This document shows, in pieces, positions 1-5,964 of a stretch of DNA of 7,931 nucleotides. The stretch is from Lachnospiraceae bacterium (GTDB lineage: Bacteria > Bacillota_A > Clostridia > Lachnospirales > Lachnospiraceae). The position numbers and the translations under genes are program-made. The notes under the pieces are model-generated. The model ran no database searches. It worked only from the letters and a program-made list of their open reading frames with translations, and was not told the DNA's origin. The first letter of the stretch is position 1. The number at the start of each line of letters is the position of its first letter. Location of the stretch: positions 1-7,931 of the forward strand of contig JAISHZ010000164.1 of the NCBI GenBank assembly GCA_031262285.1. Reading direction: 5' to 3'.

Positions 1-63
1 CGCGAAGAAGTGTTCCCTAAGCATAAGCAGATGGCTTATGAAATGGGGAAGAAGATGATGTAA
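1..63 (+). CDS. 3' end of an upstream gene (20 codons)
   Basis: Frame 1 is open from the first base to a TAA at 61-63 and encodes REEVFPKHKQMAYEMGKKMM. The peptide is short, basic and apparently helical. It is the C-terminal tail of a gene that begins before the window. Too little remains to name a family. The next gene starts 46 bp later on the same strand and no promoter or strong terminator is evident between them, so the two may be co-transcribed. Confidence reflects that an open frame ending just before a good SD is probably real, not that the product is known. Confidence 0.5.
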   Translation, partial: REEVFPKHKQMAYEMGKKMM

Positions 64-109
64 GGATTGTAAAAATCCATCACATGACGTAGAAAGGGAG
101 CAAACGAAT

Positions 110-1255
110 ATGAGAAGGATCGCGTTAATACTCGGTATCTTGTTGTACTTGACGGCCTGTCAAGGCAAAGATGCAATACAATCCAGTTTGGATGAACAAT
201 CATCCGTGAATATCGAATACACAGAGGGAACTTCTGATGATCCGATCCACACTGCTGAGAACTTAGAATCGACGGAAACGACCACTATAAGTTCGGATGA
301 AACGACCGATGTGGAACTCTCAGACGATATGCCGGCTTTTGTGGAAGAAAGCGTAATTTTTAAAGCAGCTGACAAATTTCCGATACCGGGAACGCTTTTG
401 ATACCGCAAGGTCAAGCCGATCCGGTACCTGCAGTGATTCTGGTTCAAGGTTCTGGGCAGACCGACCGTGACGAAACGGGTTATGCGTACAAACCATTTC
501 GAGATATCGCGGAAGCACTCGCGAGAGAAGGGATTGCTGTTTTGCGCTATGATAAGCGCTTCTACGTTCATCAAATGAATGCGCAGGAATTTGCCGATTT
601 TACGGTGAAAGAAGAGATTATTGACGACGCGATCGCTGCGACCAATTTTTTAAAAGCGGATACGCGGATTGATTCGAACAAAGTATTTATCATTGGACAT
701 AGCTTGGGTGGGATGCTGGCTCCCCGTATTGATGCAGAAGGCGGGAATTACGCAGGGATTATCATATTGGCGGGATCGCCGCGCAGTTTTTCGGAAATCG
801 CCATTGATCAATACGAGGCTACGGCAGAAACCTTGAGTCAGAGTGACCGGGAATTACTGCTAACCCAAATCCAAGAAATGAAAGACTTCTTTGATCAGAT
901 TACCGACATGACCGACGAGGAAGCAAAGCAAATTGCCATGTTGGGAGCGAGCGGCTACTATTACAAAGAGCTGGATGCACACCCCGCTTCGGATTATCTG
1001 ACACAATTAACGAAGCCGATTCTCATCTTACAGGGAGAGCGTGATTTTCAAGTTTATGCAGACATTGATTTTGTGGCATATCAACAGTTGCTTGGGGATC
1101 ATGAAAATGTTACCTTTCAACTCTATCCTGATCTAAATCATTGTTTCATCTTATCCACCTTAGGTACGGTAGAGGAGTATATGATTGAAGATCAAGTAGA
1201 TGAACAAGTATTGGCAGATATTATTCAGTGGATTAAACAATGGAGTGAAACATGA
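110..1255 (+). CDS. Secreted alpha/beta-hydrolase lipoprotein (esterase/peptidase-like)
   Basis: This 381-residue protein is predicted to be exported and lipid-anchored on the outer face of the membrane. The N-terminus has Arg2-Arg3, a hydrophobic stretch and a lipobox LTAC, with Cys17 as the lipidated residue. Residues about 18-80 form a Ser/Thr/Asp/Glu-rich linker typical of surface lipoproteins. The rest is an alpha/beta-hydrolase fold. VQGSGQTDRD (112-121) is the oxyanion-loop motif seen in dienelactone-hydrolase and S9-like enzymes. The nucleophile elbow is GHSLGG with Ser198. LQGERD gives a likely acid Asp312, and DLNHCF gives the likely catalytic His344. The triad appears complete, so an active serine hydrolase is likely, but the substrate cannot be read from sequence. 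AAAGGGAG at 93-100 is a good SD for this ATG. The stop overlaps the next gene's start (ATGA), implying translational coupling. Confidence 0.9.
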   Translation: MRRIALILGILLYLTACQGKDAIQSSLDEQSSVNIEYTEGTSDDPIHTAENLESTETTTISSDETTDVELSDDMPAFVEESVIFKAADKFPIPGTLLIPQGQADPVPAVILVQGSGQTDRDETGYAYKPFRDIAEALAREGIAVLRYDKRFYVHQMNAQEFADFTVKEEIIDDAIAATNFLKADTRIDSNKVFIIGHSLGGMLAPRIDAEGGNYAGIIILAGSPRSFSEIAIDQYEATAETLSQSDRELLLTQIQEMKDFFDQITDMTDEEAKQIAMLGASGYYYKELDAHPASDYLTQLTKPILILQGERDFQVYADIDFVAYQQLLGDHENVTFQLYPDLNHCFILSTLGTVEEYMIEDQVDEQVLADIIQWIKQWSET

Positions 1256-1746
1256 GTCATTTGATTTTACGCTCACTGGAGGATTCAGACATCCCGATTC
1301 TTACGCAATGGCTGAACAAACCGCATATCAAAAAGTGGTATGATCCCATTGATGAATGGATCGTCGAAGTACGTGAACGGAATGGGGACTTTTCATGGCT
1401 TCACCATTTGATGGTGATGGCTGGAGAGACACCTATCGGTTTTGGTCAGTATTACGATTGCTTTGATTCGGCAAGCATGGAAGACTGGAACGACCGGGTG
1501 TTTTTGAAACAAGGCGAAGTTTATTCCATCGATTATCTGATTGGTGAGGAGAGTTACCTCGGTCATGGTTATGGGAAAGAACTCGTGAAACAGTTGACGG
1601 AATTGGTGTTTTCTCTTGGCGTAAGAGAGGTAATCGTTGACCCGGACAAGGAAAATGATAAGTCTAATGGCGTTCTGAGAGCGAACGGTTATGTTTTTGA
1701 TAAAGAGGTCGGATATTACCGCCTCTGTTCTTCGGATAGTAATTGA
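1252..1746 (+). CDS. GNAT-family N-acetyltransferase, AAC(6')-like
   Basis: The 164-residue protein has the length and layout of a single GNAT domain, which moves an acetyl group from acetyl-CoA to an amine. It starts with LRSLEDSDIPILTQWLNKPH, the usual beta1-alpha1 opening. The acetyl-CoA pyrophosphate loop is LGHGYGKELV (103-112). The following strand-helix VIVDPDKENDKSNGVLRANGY (128-147) is the conserved motif B in which CoA contacts and a Gly-Tyr turn are expected. The order IDYLIGEE, LGHGYG, then DPDKEN resembles the AAC(6')-type aminoglycoside acetyltransferases and related acyltransferases. Resistance is not proven, and many relatives act on other amines or proteins. The start overlaps the hydrolase stop by 4 bp, with GGAG at 1242-1245 inside the hydrolase gene. 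The two are therefore one operon. Confidence 0.9.
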   Translation: MSHLILRSLEDSDIPILTQWLNKPHIKKWYDPIDEWIVEVRERNGDFSWLHHLMVMAGETPIGFGQYYDCFDSASMEDWNDRVFLKQGEVYSIDYLIGEESYLGHGYGKELVKQLTELVFSLGVREVIVDPDKENDKSNGVLRANGYVFDKEVGYYRLCSSDSN

Positions 1747-1839
1747 TAAAAAGGATCGACATGGTGGTGATAGGAATACAATCGTTCAATGGTATTTCGC
1801 AGAGGAAACGTAAGCGATGATTCATAATGAACAAGATTA

Positions 1840-1951
1840 ACTAGTATAAAGGGATTTAATTAACTTCATGTTATGAATTGACCGGATCACAGTAATGCTC
1901 TCAAGTGTTTTGAGTGGAAACATAAAGATAATTGAAAAAGTTTATACTAGT
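1840..1951. repeat. 112-bp inverted-repeat segment containing a 14-bp palindrome
   Basis: ACTAGTATAAA at 1840-1850 is the exact reverse complement of TTTATACTAGT at 1941-1951. Reading 14 bp further inward, 8 positions still match, so the arms are about 19/25 identical. The right arm lies within a perfect 14-bp palindrome, TTATACTAGTATAA (1942-1955). Inside are two small hairpins, TTCAT-GTT-ATGAA (1865-1877) and CTCAA-GTGTT-TTGAG (1900-1914). The segment has no ORF. It could be a pair of operators for a dimeric regulator, a tiny transposon relic, or a structured RNA. The sequence alone does not decide. TATAAT at 1951-1956 inside the palindrome could be a -10 box, but no well-spaced -35 accompanies it. 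Confidence 0.4.
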
Positions 1952-2007
1952 ATAATGTTTTCGAATTAGCTGGGCGAATACCGAATCCTATGAAGGAGCG
2001 ATAACGT

Positions 2008-2052
2008 ATGCAATTTTGCAGTTTTCATCTGATATCTTTGTTTTTGTATTAA
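2008..2052 (+). CDS. Possible 14-residue peptide or truncated ORF with strong SD
   Basis: An SD that is close to ideal (GAAGGAG, 1992-1998) stands 9 bp before ATG 2008. The frame encodes MQFCSFHLISLFLY and stops at TAA 2050-2052. The peptide is hydrophobic and has one Cys. Such a good SD before so short an ORF suggests either a leader peptide or the first codons of a decayed gene. The MITE-like element begins 28 bp after the stop. I do not recognise the peptide, and chance cannot be excluded. Confidence 0.25.
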   Translation: MQFCSFHLISLFLY

Positions 2053-2080
2053 GTCCAGATAAATGCAAATTTCTGTAATA

Positions 2081-2247
2081 GAGTTCCCTGTGGCTTTTTC
2101 TAACTACAAGTGAATAATACAACAAACATAAGGTGTACAATAGATACCCACGCGGTATAATTATGTTATGTAATTTCTAATATGCGAAGGATAGCACTTT
2201 GATTTTTAAGGCTTTTGATCGTAGTTAGAAAAATATACAGGGAACCC
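2081..2247. mobile_element. MITE-like element with 27-bp TIRs and flanking TA (IS630/mariner type)
   Basis: The left end (2081-2107) begins GAGTTCCCTGT and ends TTTTTCTAACTAC. The right end (2221-2247) is its reverse complement except for four differences, one at position 2 and three in the middle, so 23/27 match. A TA dinucleotide lies directly outside each end (2079-2080 and 2248-2249). This matches the TA target duplication made by IS630/Tc1-mariner transposases. The 113-bp interior is AT-rich and has no ORF, so any movement would need a transposase supplied elsewhere. The right end sits about 9 bp before the SD of the GyrI-like gene, so the insertion has replaced whatever preceded that gene. 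The family assignment rests on the TA flanks and the TIR layout only, because no transposase is present to compare. Confidence 0.7.
2134..2161 (+). promoter_or_regulatory. Possible outward promoter inside the MITE
   Basis: TGTACA (2134-2139, four of six matches to TTGACA) is followed after 16 bp by a perfect TATAAT (2156-2161). It points toward the GyrI-like gene. Transcription would begin near 2168 and cross the right TIR before reaching ATG 2269. If real, the mobile element supplies the promoter of its neighbour. A weak -35 in AT-rich DNA can arise by chance. Confidence 0.35.
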
Positions 2248-2268
2248 TAGATTAATGGAGACGCAATC

Positions 2269-2910
2269 ATGCCGATAGATTTTAAGAAAACACAAAAAGA
2301 ACTTTATGTCCCCGGCGGGAAACCTATCATCGTGGACGTTCCCGAAATGATTTACCTCGCAGTGGATGGTCACGGCGACCCGAACACTTCAACTACATAC
2401 CAAGCTGCGGTGGAAGCTTTGTACAGCTTGTCTTATGCGATCAAGATGAGTTACAAAAGCGGCAACGCGCCGGAAGGGTTTTATGAATATGTCGTCCCAC
2501 CGTTGGAAGGTTTCTGGAAAGTGGGAGATGACGTATGGCAACATGAAAGCGCGATTGCGGATAAGAGTAAATTCGTGTGGACATCTGTTATACGCCAACC
2601 GGAGTTTGTGACGCATAGTGTGCTTGAATGGGCGAAAGAAATAACAGCAAAGAAAAAGCCTGCGTTGGACCTGTCCGGGGTATATCTATGGACGTTTACG
2701 GAGGGTTTATGCGCGCAGATCATGCATACCGGTTCGTATGATACGGAATCCGCCACGATTCAAACGTTGACGACGTTTATACAGGAATCCGGCTACAAAA
2801 CCGATATAACAGACCGTCGCCATCACGAAATCTATCTTGGCGATCCGCGCAAAACCGCACCGGAAAAGCTGAAAACTGTCATTCGGTATCCGATTGTAAA
2901 GGGGATTTAG
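2269..2910 (+). CDS. GyrI-like small-molecule-binding domain protein
   Basis: This is a 213-residue stand-alone GyrI-like (SHS2-fold) protein, of the length usual for the COG4832-type family in Firmicutes. Visible family landmarks are FKKTQKELYVP near the start, YLAVDGHGDPN (29-39), YVVPPLEGFW (74-83), the HTGSYDTE motif (153-160), and the C-terminal HHEIYLGDPR ... PEKLKTVIRYP (185-208). The conserved Glu187 in HHEIYL lies where GyrI-like proteins bind or hydrolyse small ligands. Known relatives bind drugs or act as hydrolases on reactive metabolites. The ligand here cannot be predicted. No DNA-binding domain is fused, unlike in MerR/AraC-type regulators with this domain. The start is supported by GGAG at 2257-2260. 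Its upstream region is the MITE described above. Confidence 0.88.
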   Translation: MPIDFKKTQKELYVPGGKPIIVDVPEMIYLAVDGHGDPNTSTTYQAAVEALYSLSYAIKMSYKSGNAPEGFYEYVVPPLEGFWKVGDDVWQHESAIADKSKFVWTSVIRQPEFVTHSVLEWAKEITAKKKPALDLSGVYLWTFTEGLCAQIMHTGSYDTESATIQTLTTFIQESGYKTDITDRRHHEIYLGDPRKTAPEKLKTVIRYPIVKGI

Positions 2911-2936
2911 TGGAACTTGGGAACAAGGAGTGAGAA

Positions 2937-2965
2937 TTGTCTATTACAGGTTTTGAAGTTAAGAT
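2937..2965 (+). promoter_or_regulatory. Possible sigma-A promoter for the Roco gene
   Basis: TTGTCT (2937-2942) and TAAGAT (2960-2965) each match the sigma-A -35 and -10 consensus at four of six positions, with an ideal 17-bp spacer. Transcription would start near 2972 and give a leader of roughly 90 nt before ATG 3064. That leader would contain the small ORF and both hairpins. No terminator is visible after the GyrI-like gene, so read-through from it is also possible. Confidence 0.35.
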
Positions 2966-2988
2966 GTTGTCTACAAGGGTCAAATAAC

Positions 2989-3009
2989 ATGAAAAGACGA
3001 AAAAGATAG
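2989..3009 (+). CDS. Possible leader peptide MKRRKR
   Basis: ATG 2989 is preceded by AAGGG (2975-2979) at a 9-bp spacing and encodes MKRRKR, then TAG. All five residues after Met are basic, using AAA, AGA and CGA codons. The stop codon lies inside the 5' arm of the first leader hairpin (3005-3032). A ribosome finishing this ORF would therefore block that hairpin, as in attenuation leaders. The ORF is only six codons and could be chance. It is listed because of its position relative to the hairpins. Confidence 0.2.
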   Translation: MKRRKR

Positions 3010-3032
3010 AGGTATGAATACCATACCTTATC
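3005..3032 (+). promoter_or_regulatory. Leader hairpin 1 upstream of the Roco gene
   Basis: GATA-g-AGGTATG (3005-3016) pairs with CATACCTTATC (3022-3032) around the loop AATAC. This gives an 11-bp stem with a single bulged G. There is no U-run after it, so it is not a simple intrinsic terminator. As DNA it could also serve as a palindromic operator. AGGTA in its 5' arm could instead pair with TACCT at 3035-3039 in the next hairpin. That would give two alternative folds. Confidence 0.5.
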
Positions 3033-3033
3033 G

Positions 3034-3054
3034 TTACCTTTCGTCGAAAGGTGA
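3034..3054 (+). promoter_or_regulatory. Hairpin pairing the Roco gene's Shine-Dalgarno site
   Basis: ACCTTTC (3036-3042) pairs perfectly with GAAAGGT (3046-3052) around the loop GTC. A U-A and a U-G pair extend the stem to 3034-3054. The 3' arm contains the only good SD for ATG 3064, AAAGGTGA (3047-3054), with 10 bp between it and the start. In the folded mRNA the ribosome-binding site is therefore occluded, which would keep translation low. Only two bases separate it from hairpin 1. Confidence 0.55.
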
Positions 3055-3063
3055 TGTACTAGC

Positions 3064-5955
3064 ATGAGCATAAATAACAATAAAGATTTAAGAGAATTGA
3101 AAAAATTGTTAAGTAAAATGTCCGATCAGCAATTAAGACAATATATGACTATACAAATTCTTTTGCTTATACCTTATCTTTCAAATGATTTTATGGAAAA
3201 ATCCAATCGTAAAACAGTTGGATACTTAAGTGAATTCATTTACTCGTTAGTTAAAGCTATATTAATTCAGTTCACATACGAGGGTATCCCCTTTTTCTCC
3301 ATCCATCGCGACACTAACACTAACGTTCTCTTCCGTGCCTTCTCCCGTGTTTGTGCCCTCGACTCCTCCCGCTCCAAAGCTCTCACTGTCAACGACTCCC
3401 TCGATCGTGCCTTCGAATTCGCTCTTGACCCTGACGTTGACCCCGACTTCGACTATACTCTCGCTTTCGCCATCTCTCGTGCACTTGATCTCGATGTCTC
3501 CCTCTTCCGTTATTATCGTTACCGCAGCAAATACCGCTCCGCCACCTATTACCGCAATTTAGTTCGTGACCGAGCCATCAACTTCGCTCTCGATCTTGAC
3601 CTCGCTCTCGACATCGCCTTACACCGCGACCTCACTCTCGCTTTCGACATCGCCATTAACCGCAACCTCGCTCTCGACATCGCCAAAGACCGCAACCGAG
3701 AGTATGACCGCACATTTAGGCTAGAATTGGCAAGATTTATGCTTTCAAATGTAGCTTCAAAACTAACCTTTCAAGAAATTTGGAAGAAAGGGTTCACAAA
3801 TCATGATACGTACCAATATGTGACCTTTATTGAATCTTTACAAAAACTACCTAACAAATTAGAACCATTCAAATACTATTTACATAAAGGGGCAGCTAAT
3901 GCACGCATATCTGTATGGGCTGACCTTTTTGAGCAAATGTTTTATAAGAAGCTAGATGATAACGTGATAAAGGCTCTTCTTACGCTTAAGGAGAAAGACA
4001 TTGACGCAACCGTCGCTGAAAGCTCTGAAGTCCTATATAGTTATCTGCACAGCGGTATTTCCAATAAATATGAAATGCGTTTAATCATTCTGGGTGAAAA
4101 AGGGCACGGTAAAACTGCTTTTCGCTCTCGCTTTATGAATCTAAACGGTCATTTCCCTAAACAGGAAAATACCACAGAAGGTGTTGACTTTGAAACCTTT
4201 GCCATCCCCGATTCCGAAAAAGAAGTATCCATAAAATTCTGGGACTTTGCAGGAGATACAGTGACCCACGAAGCACATAAATATTTCCTGTCCGAACGTG
4301 CAGTTTATGTGATTGTATATGGCACAAGACAGGAAAATGGAGAAATATCCAAGTGGCTTGAACATATCAAAGATTTTGCAAGCATCCGTAACGGTAGAAA
4401 GCCTAAAATCTTTATCCTTGTAAATCTCCTTCGCAGTGAAGCGACGGGAAAGGATGTCAAGGTAACAATAAACGAAGATCAGCTGAGACAAAATTACAGG
4501 AATGATTTTGAGCTTGAGTTTGATTATATGAACTTGAAATACGACAATGAAGCAGACGGAAAGATTGATACATATAGACGAAAAATCGAAGATTATATCT
4601 TAACTCTTGATACGAAAGTTCCTGAAGATTATGTAAAGATTTATGACAAAATGGAGAACGAATCTAATAATTGCTTCATAGAAGTGCCGAAAATGAAGAA
4701 AATCATTACCGATACTATTGGTTCATATTCTGACGAAATATTAATGGCGTTGCATAGATTTGCGTTCTTCTTCTACTATCCGGATGAAGGAGAGACAAAC
4801 GATTCCAACCGTGTCATCCTCAAACCCGAATGGATAACGCATGCGGTTTACAAAATCATTCGATATGCTTACGATCATAATGGGGTAATCAATCGAAAAC
4901 AAATCCAAGAAGCACTTCGCCAAGAGGATCAAGAAAATCCCGAGAGGGATAGAGAATTCATCTATCAACGTGAATCCATTCAATGGATTGAACGGACCTT
5001 AGTTCATTTTCAGATCGCTTACGAAAGCCAAGACAAATTTGTCTTTCCGATGTGCTTAAAACTGCAATACGACGGGAATAAAACCACTTTCCTATTTGAT
5101 GAAACAAACAGTTTTCAAGTCTATTTTACGATCCCTATGAAAGGGACTGAAATACGTCAACAGCTCCCGAAAGATATCGTTTCCACATTAATTATTAGTG
5201 ATCATAAAAGCTTAGTGATGGAAGATGGCATCACCTTAACGGCGAGAACACAAGCCCGATTCGGAAATGGGAAAGCGCAAGTAGAAATTCTACGCTTAGA
5301 TGATTACAATCTTTACATGATTGGACAAGGGAATGCATTTGAGGATTATGCAGAAATCGTGATTGACTATGCACAAAAAATGCAAAAACATCTCATCGAC
5401 AATTATTCCCGCTTCGAAAGGGATATGCCAAAGATTACGGTTGCCTACAGTAAAGACACGATAGAAGGCGTACCCATCAGTCGCGTTCGGCAAAGTATCA
5501 TTGATCGCATTCAAAATGGCTTTGAAGTAAAAAAAGAACTATCTATTTTGCAAATGTTCGAGAAGATAGATCGTAAAACAGATTTGTTGGACAATATAGA
5601 CCGTAACACAAGCGATACGAACAGATTGTTGCGTAGTGATGTTTTGAAGTTGTTTGATGAAATGAAACGCCAATTGGACATTCTACAAAAAACAGTAGAG
5701 GATTATAAAGGTAAAAATACGAAAGAACTACAAAATAATACGGAACTGATGGTCATGTGTTTGGATAGTTTTCTGGCTGCGAGTGAAAAGAACGATTTGG
5801 CGAAATCAAAATCGGCATTGGTCAAATTAGGAGAACTCTCCGGAAATGTGCTTCTCGATGGTACGATTAAAGCTGTGTTTACGACAGCCATAGGGACTTT
5901 TGGTCCTTTATTACCGGATATTATTCAAGATATGTTAAATTGTATTCGCTTTTAG
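3064..5955 (+). CDS. Roco-type (Roc-COR) GTPase with variable Ala/Leu/Asp/Arg repeat region, NLR-like
   Basis: This 963-residue multidomain protein has no signal peptide. Residues 1-75 are helical with a hydrophobic stretch (YMTIQILLLIPYL). Residues 78-217 form the pseudo-repeat region listed separately, and 218-335 are helical. The Roc GTPase follows: P-loop GEKGHGKT (344-351), TTEGVDF as likely switch I (370-376), and WDFAGD as G3 (393-398). At the G4 position VNLLRSEA (453-460) lacks the usual NKxD, so guanine specificity is doubtful. A COR-like dimerisation domain spans about 535-690 (LHRFAFFFYYPD, ILKPEWITHAVYKIIRYAYD, GVINRKQIQEAL). Residues about 822-885 are a heptad-rich coiled coil. 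The C-terminus (917-963) is rich in Gly, Ala and hydrophobics. Roco proteins are nucleotide-dependent dimeric switches. In bacteria, related repeat-NTPase proteins are proposed conflict or immune sensors. That role, with the repeats as sensor and the C-terminus as output, is inference. The SD is AAAGGTGA (3047-3054). Confidence 0.88.
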   Translation: MSINNNKDLRELKKLLSKMSDQQLRQYMTIQILLLIPYLSNDFMEKSNRKTVGYLSEFIYSLVKAILIQFTYEGIPFFSIHRDTNTNVLFRAFSRVCALDSSRSKALTVNDSLDRAFEFALDPDVDPDFDYTLAFAISRALDLDVSLFRYYRYRSKYRSATYYRNLVRDRAINFALDLDLALDIALHRDLTLAFDIAINRNLALDIAKDRNREYDRTFRLELARFMLSNVASKLTFQEIWKKGFTNHDTYQYVTFIESLQKLPNKLEPFKYYLHKGAANARISVWADLFEQMFYKKLDDNVIKALLTLKEKDIDATVAESSEVLYSYLHSGISNKYEMRLIILGEKGHGKTAFRSRFMNLNGHFPKQENTTEGVDFETFAIPDSEKEVSIKFWDFAGDTVTHEAHKYFLSERAVYVIVYGTRQENGEISKWLEHIKDFASIRNGRKPKIFILVNLLRSEATGKDVKVTINEDQLRQNYRNDFELEFDYMNLKYDNEADGKIDTYRRKIEDYILTLDTKVPEDYVKIYDKMENESNNCFIEVPKMKKIITDTIGSYSDEILMALHRFAFFFYYPDEGETNDSNRVILKPEWITHAVYKIIRYAYDHNGVINRKQIQEALRQEDQENPERDREFIYQRESIQWIERTLVHFQIAYESQDKFVFPMCLKLQYDGNKTTFLFDETNSFQVYFTIPMKGTEIRQQLPKDIVSTLIISDHKSLVMEDGITLTARTQARFGNGKAQVEILRLDDYNLYMIGQGNAFEDYAEIVIDYAQKMQKHLIDNYSRFERDMPKITVAYSKDTIEGVPISRVRQSIIDRIQNGFEVKKELSILQMFEKIDRKTDLLDNIDRNTSDTNRLLRSDVLKLFDEMKRQLDILQKTVEDYKGKNTKELQNNTELMVMCLDSFLAASEKNDLAKSKSALVKLGELSGNVLLDGTIKAVFTTAIGTFGPLLPDIIQDMLNCIRF
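3295..3714 (+). repeat. Pyrimidine-rich coding pseudo-repeat region inside the Roco gene
   Basis: These bases encode residues 78-217, a run dominated by Leu, Ala, Asp, Arg, Phe and Ile in an alternating pattern. The clearest units are DLALDIALHR (179-188), DLTLAFDIAINR (189-200) and NLALDIAKDR (201-210), so periods are 10, 12 and 10 residues. At DNA level the shared cores are 3598-3618, 3628-3654 and 3664-3684, all built on ACCTC-CTCTCG-GACATCGCC. Older diverged units precede them (DSLDRAFEFALD, AISRALDLD, RDRAINFALDLD). All unit lengths are multiples of three, so unit gain or loss keeps the frame. Third codon positions are nearly all C or T (28 of 29 codons at 3598-3684), unlike the flanks. 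The region probably folds as helical repeats. Similar runs occur, as I recall, in some bacterial NACHT NTPases. Confidence 0.75.
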
Positions 5956-5964
5956 GAATGTGAT

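Noticed and set aside
64..78. GGATT-GTAAA-AATCC as a terminator after the first partial gene
   Set aside because: The stem is only 5 AT-containing pairs and no U-run follows.
1932..1956. TTGAAA ... TATAAT as a sigma-A promoter
   Set aside because: The spacer is only 13 bp, too short for a normal promoter. The TATAAT is also part of the 14-bp palindrome.
2079..2249. The long inverted repeat as an RNA terminator or riboswitch
   Set aside because: The arms are 113 bp apart, end at TA on both sides and lack a U-tract, which fits a transposon end better.
3005..3032. Hairpin 1 as an intrinsic terminator of the GyrI-like gene
   Set aside because: The stem is not GC-rich and no run of T follows. 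It fits better as part of the Roco leader.
3335..3562. 75-codon plus-strand ORF rich in Pro, Ser and Thr inside the Roco gene
   Set aside because: It is an out-of-frame reading of the pyrimidine-rich repeat island, with no SD. The Roco frame explains the DNA.
3295..3714. Variable region of a diversity-generating retroelement
   Set aside because: No template repeat, reverse transcriptase or accessory gene is in the window. The segment also lies at the N-terminal side rather than in a C-terminal lectin-type domain.
3295..3714. CRISPR array
   Set aside because: The units are imperfect, coding and continuous with a GTPase frame. There are no identical repeats with unique spacers.
4141..4491. 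116-codon minus-strand ORF across the Roc domain
   Set aside because: It is antisense to the P-loop/G3 region, has no family features and no SD. It is a shadow of the Roco coding frame.
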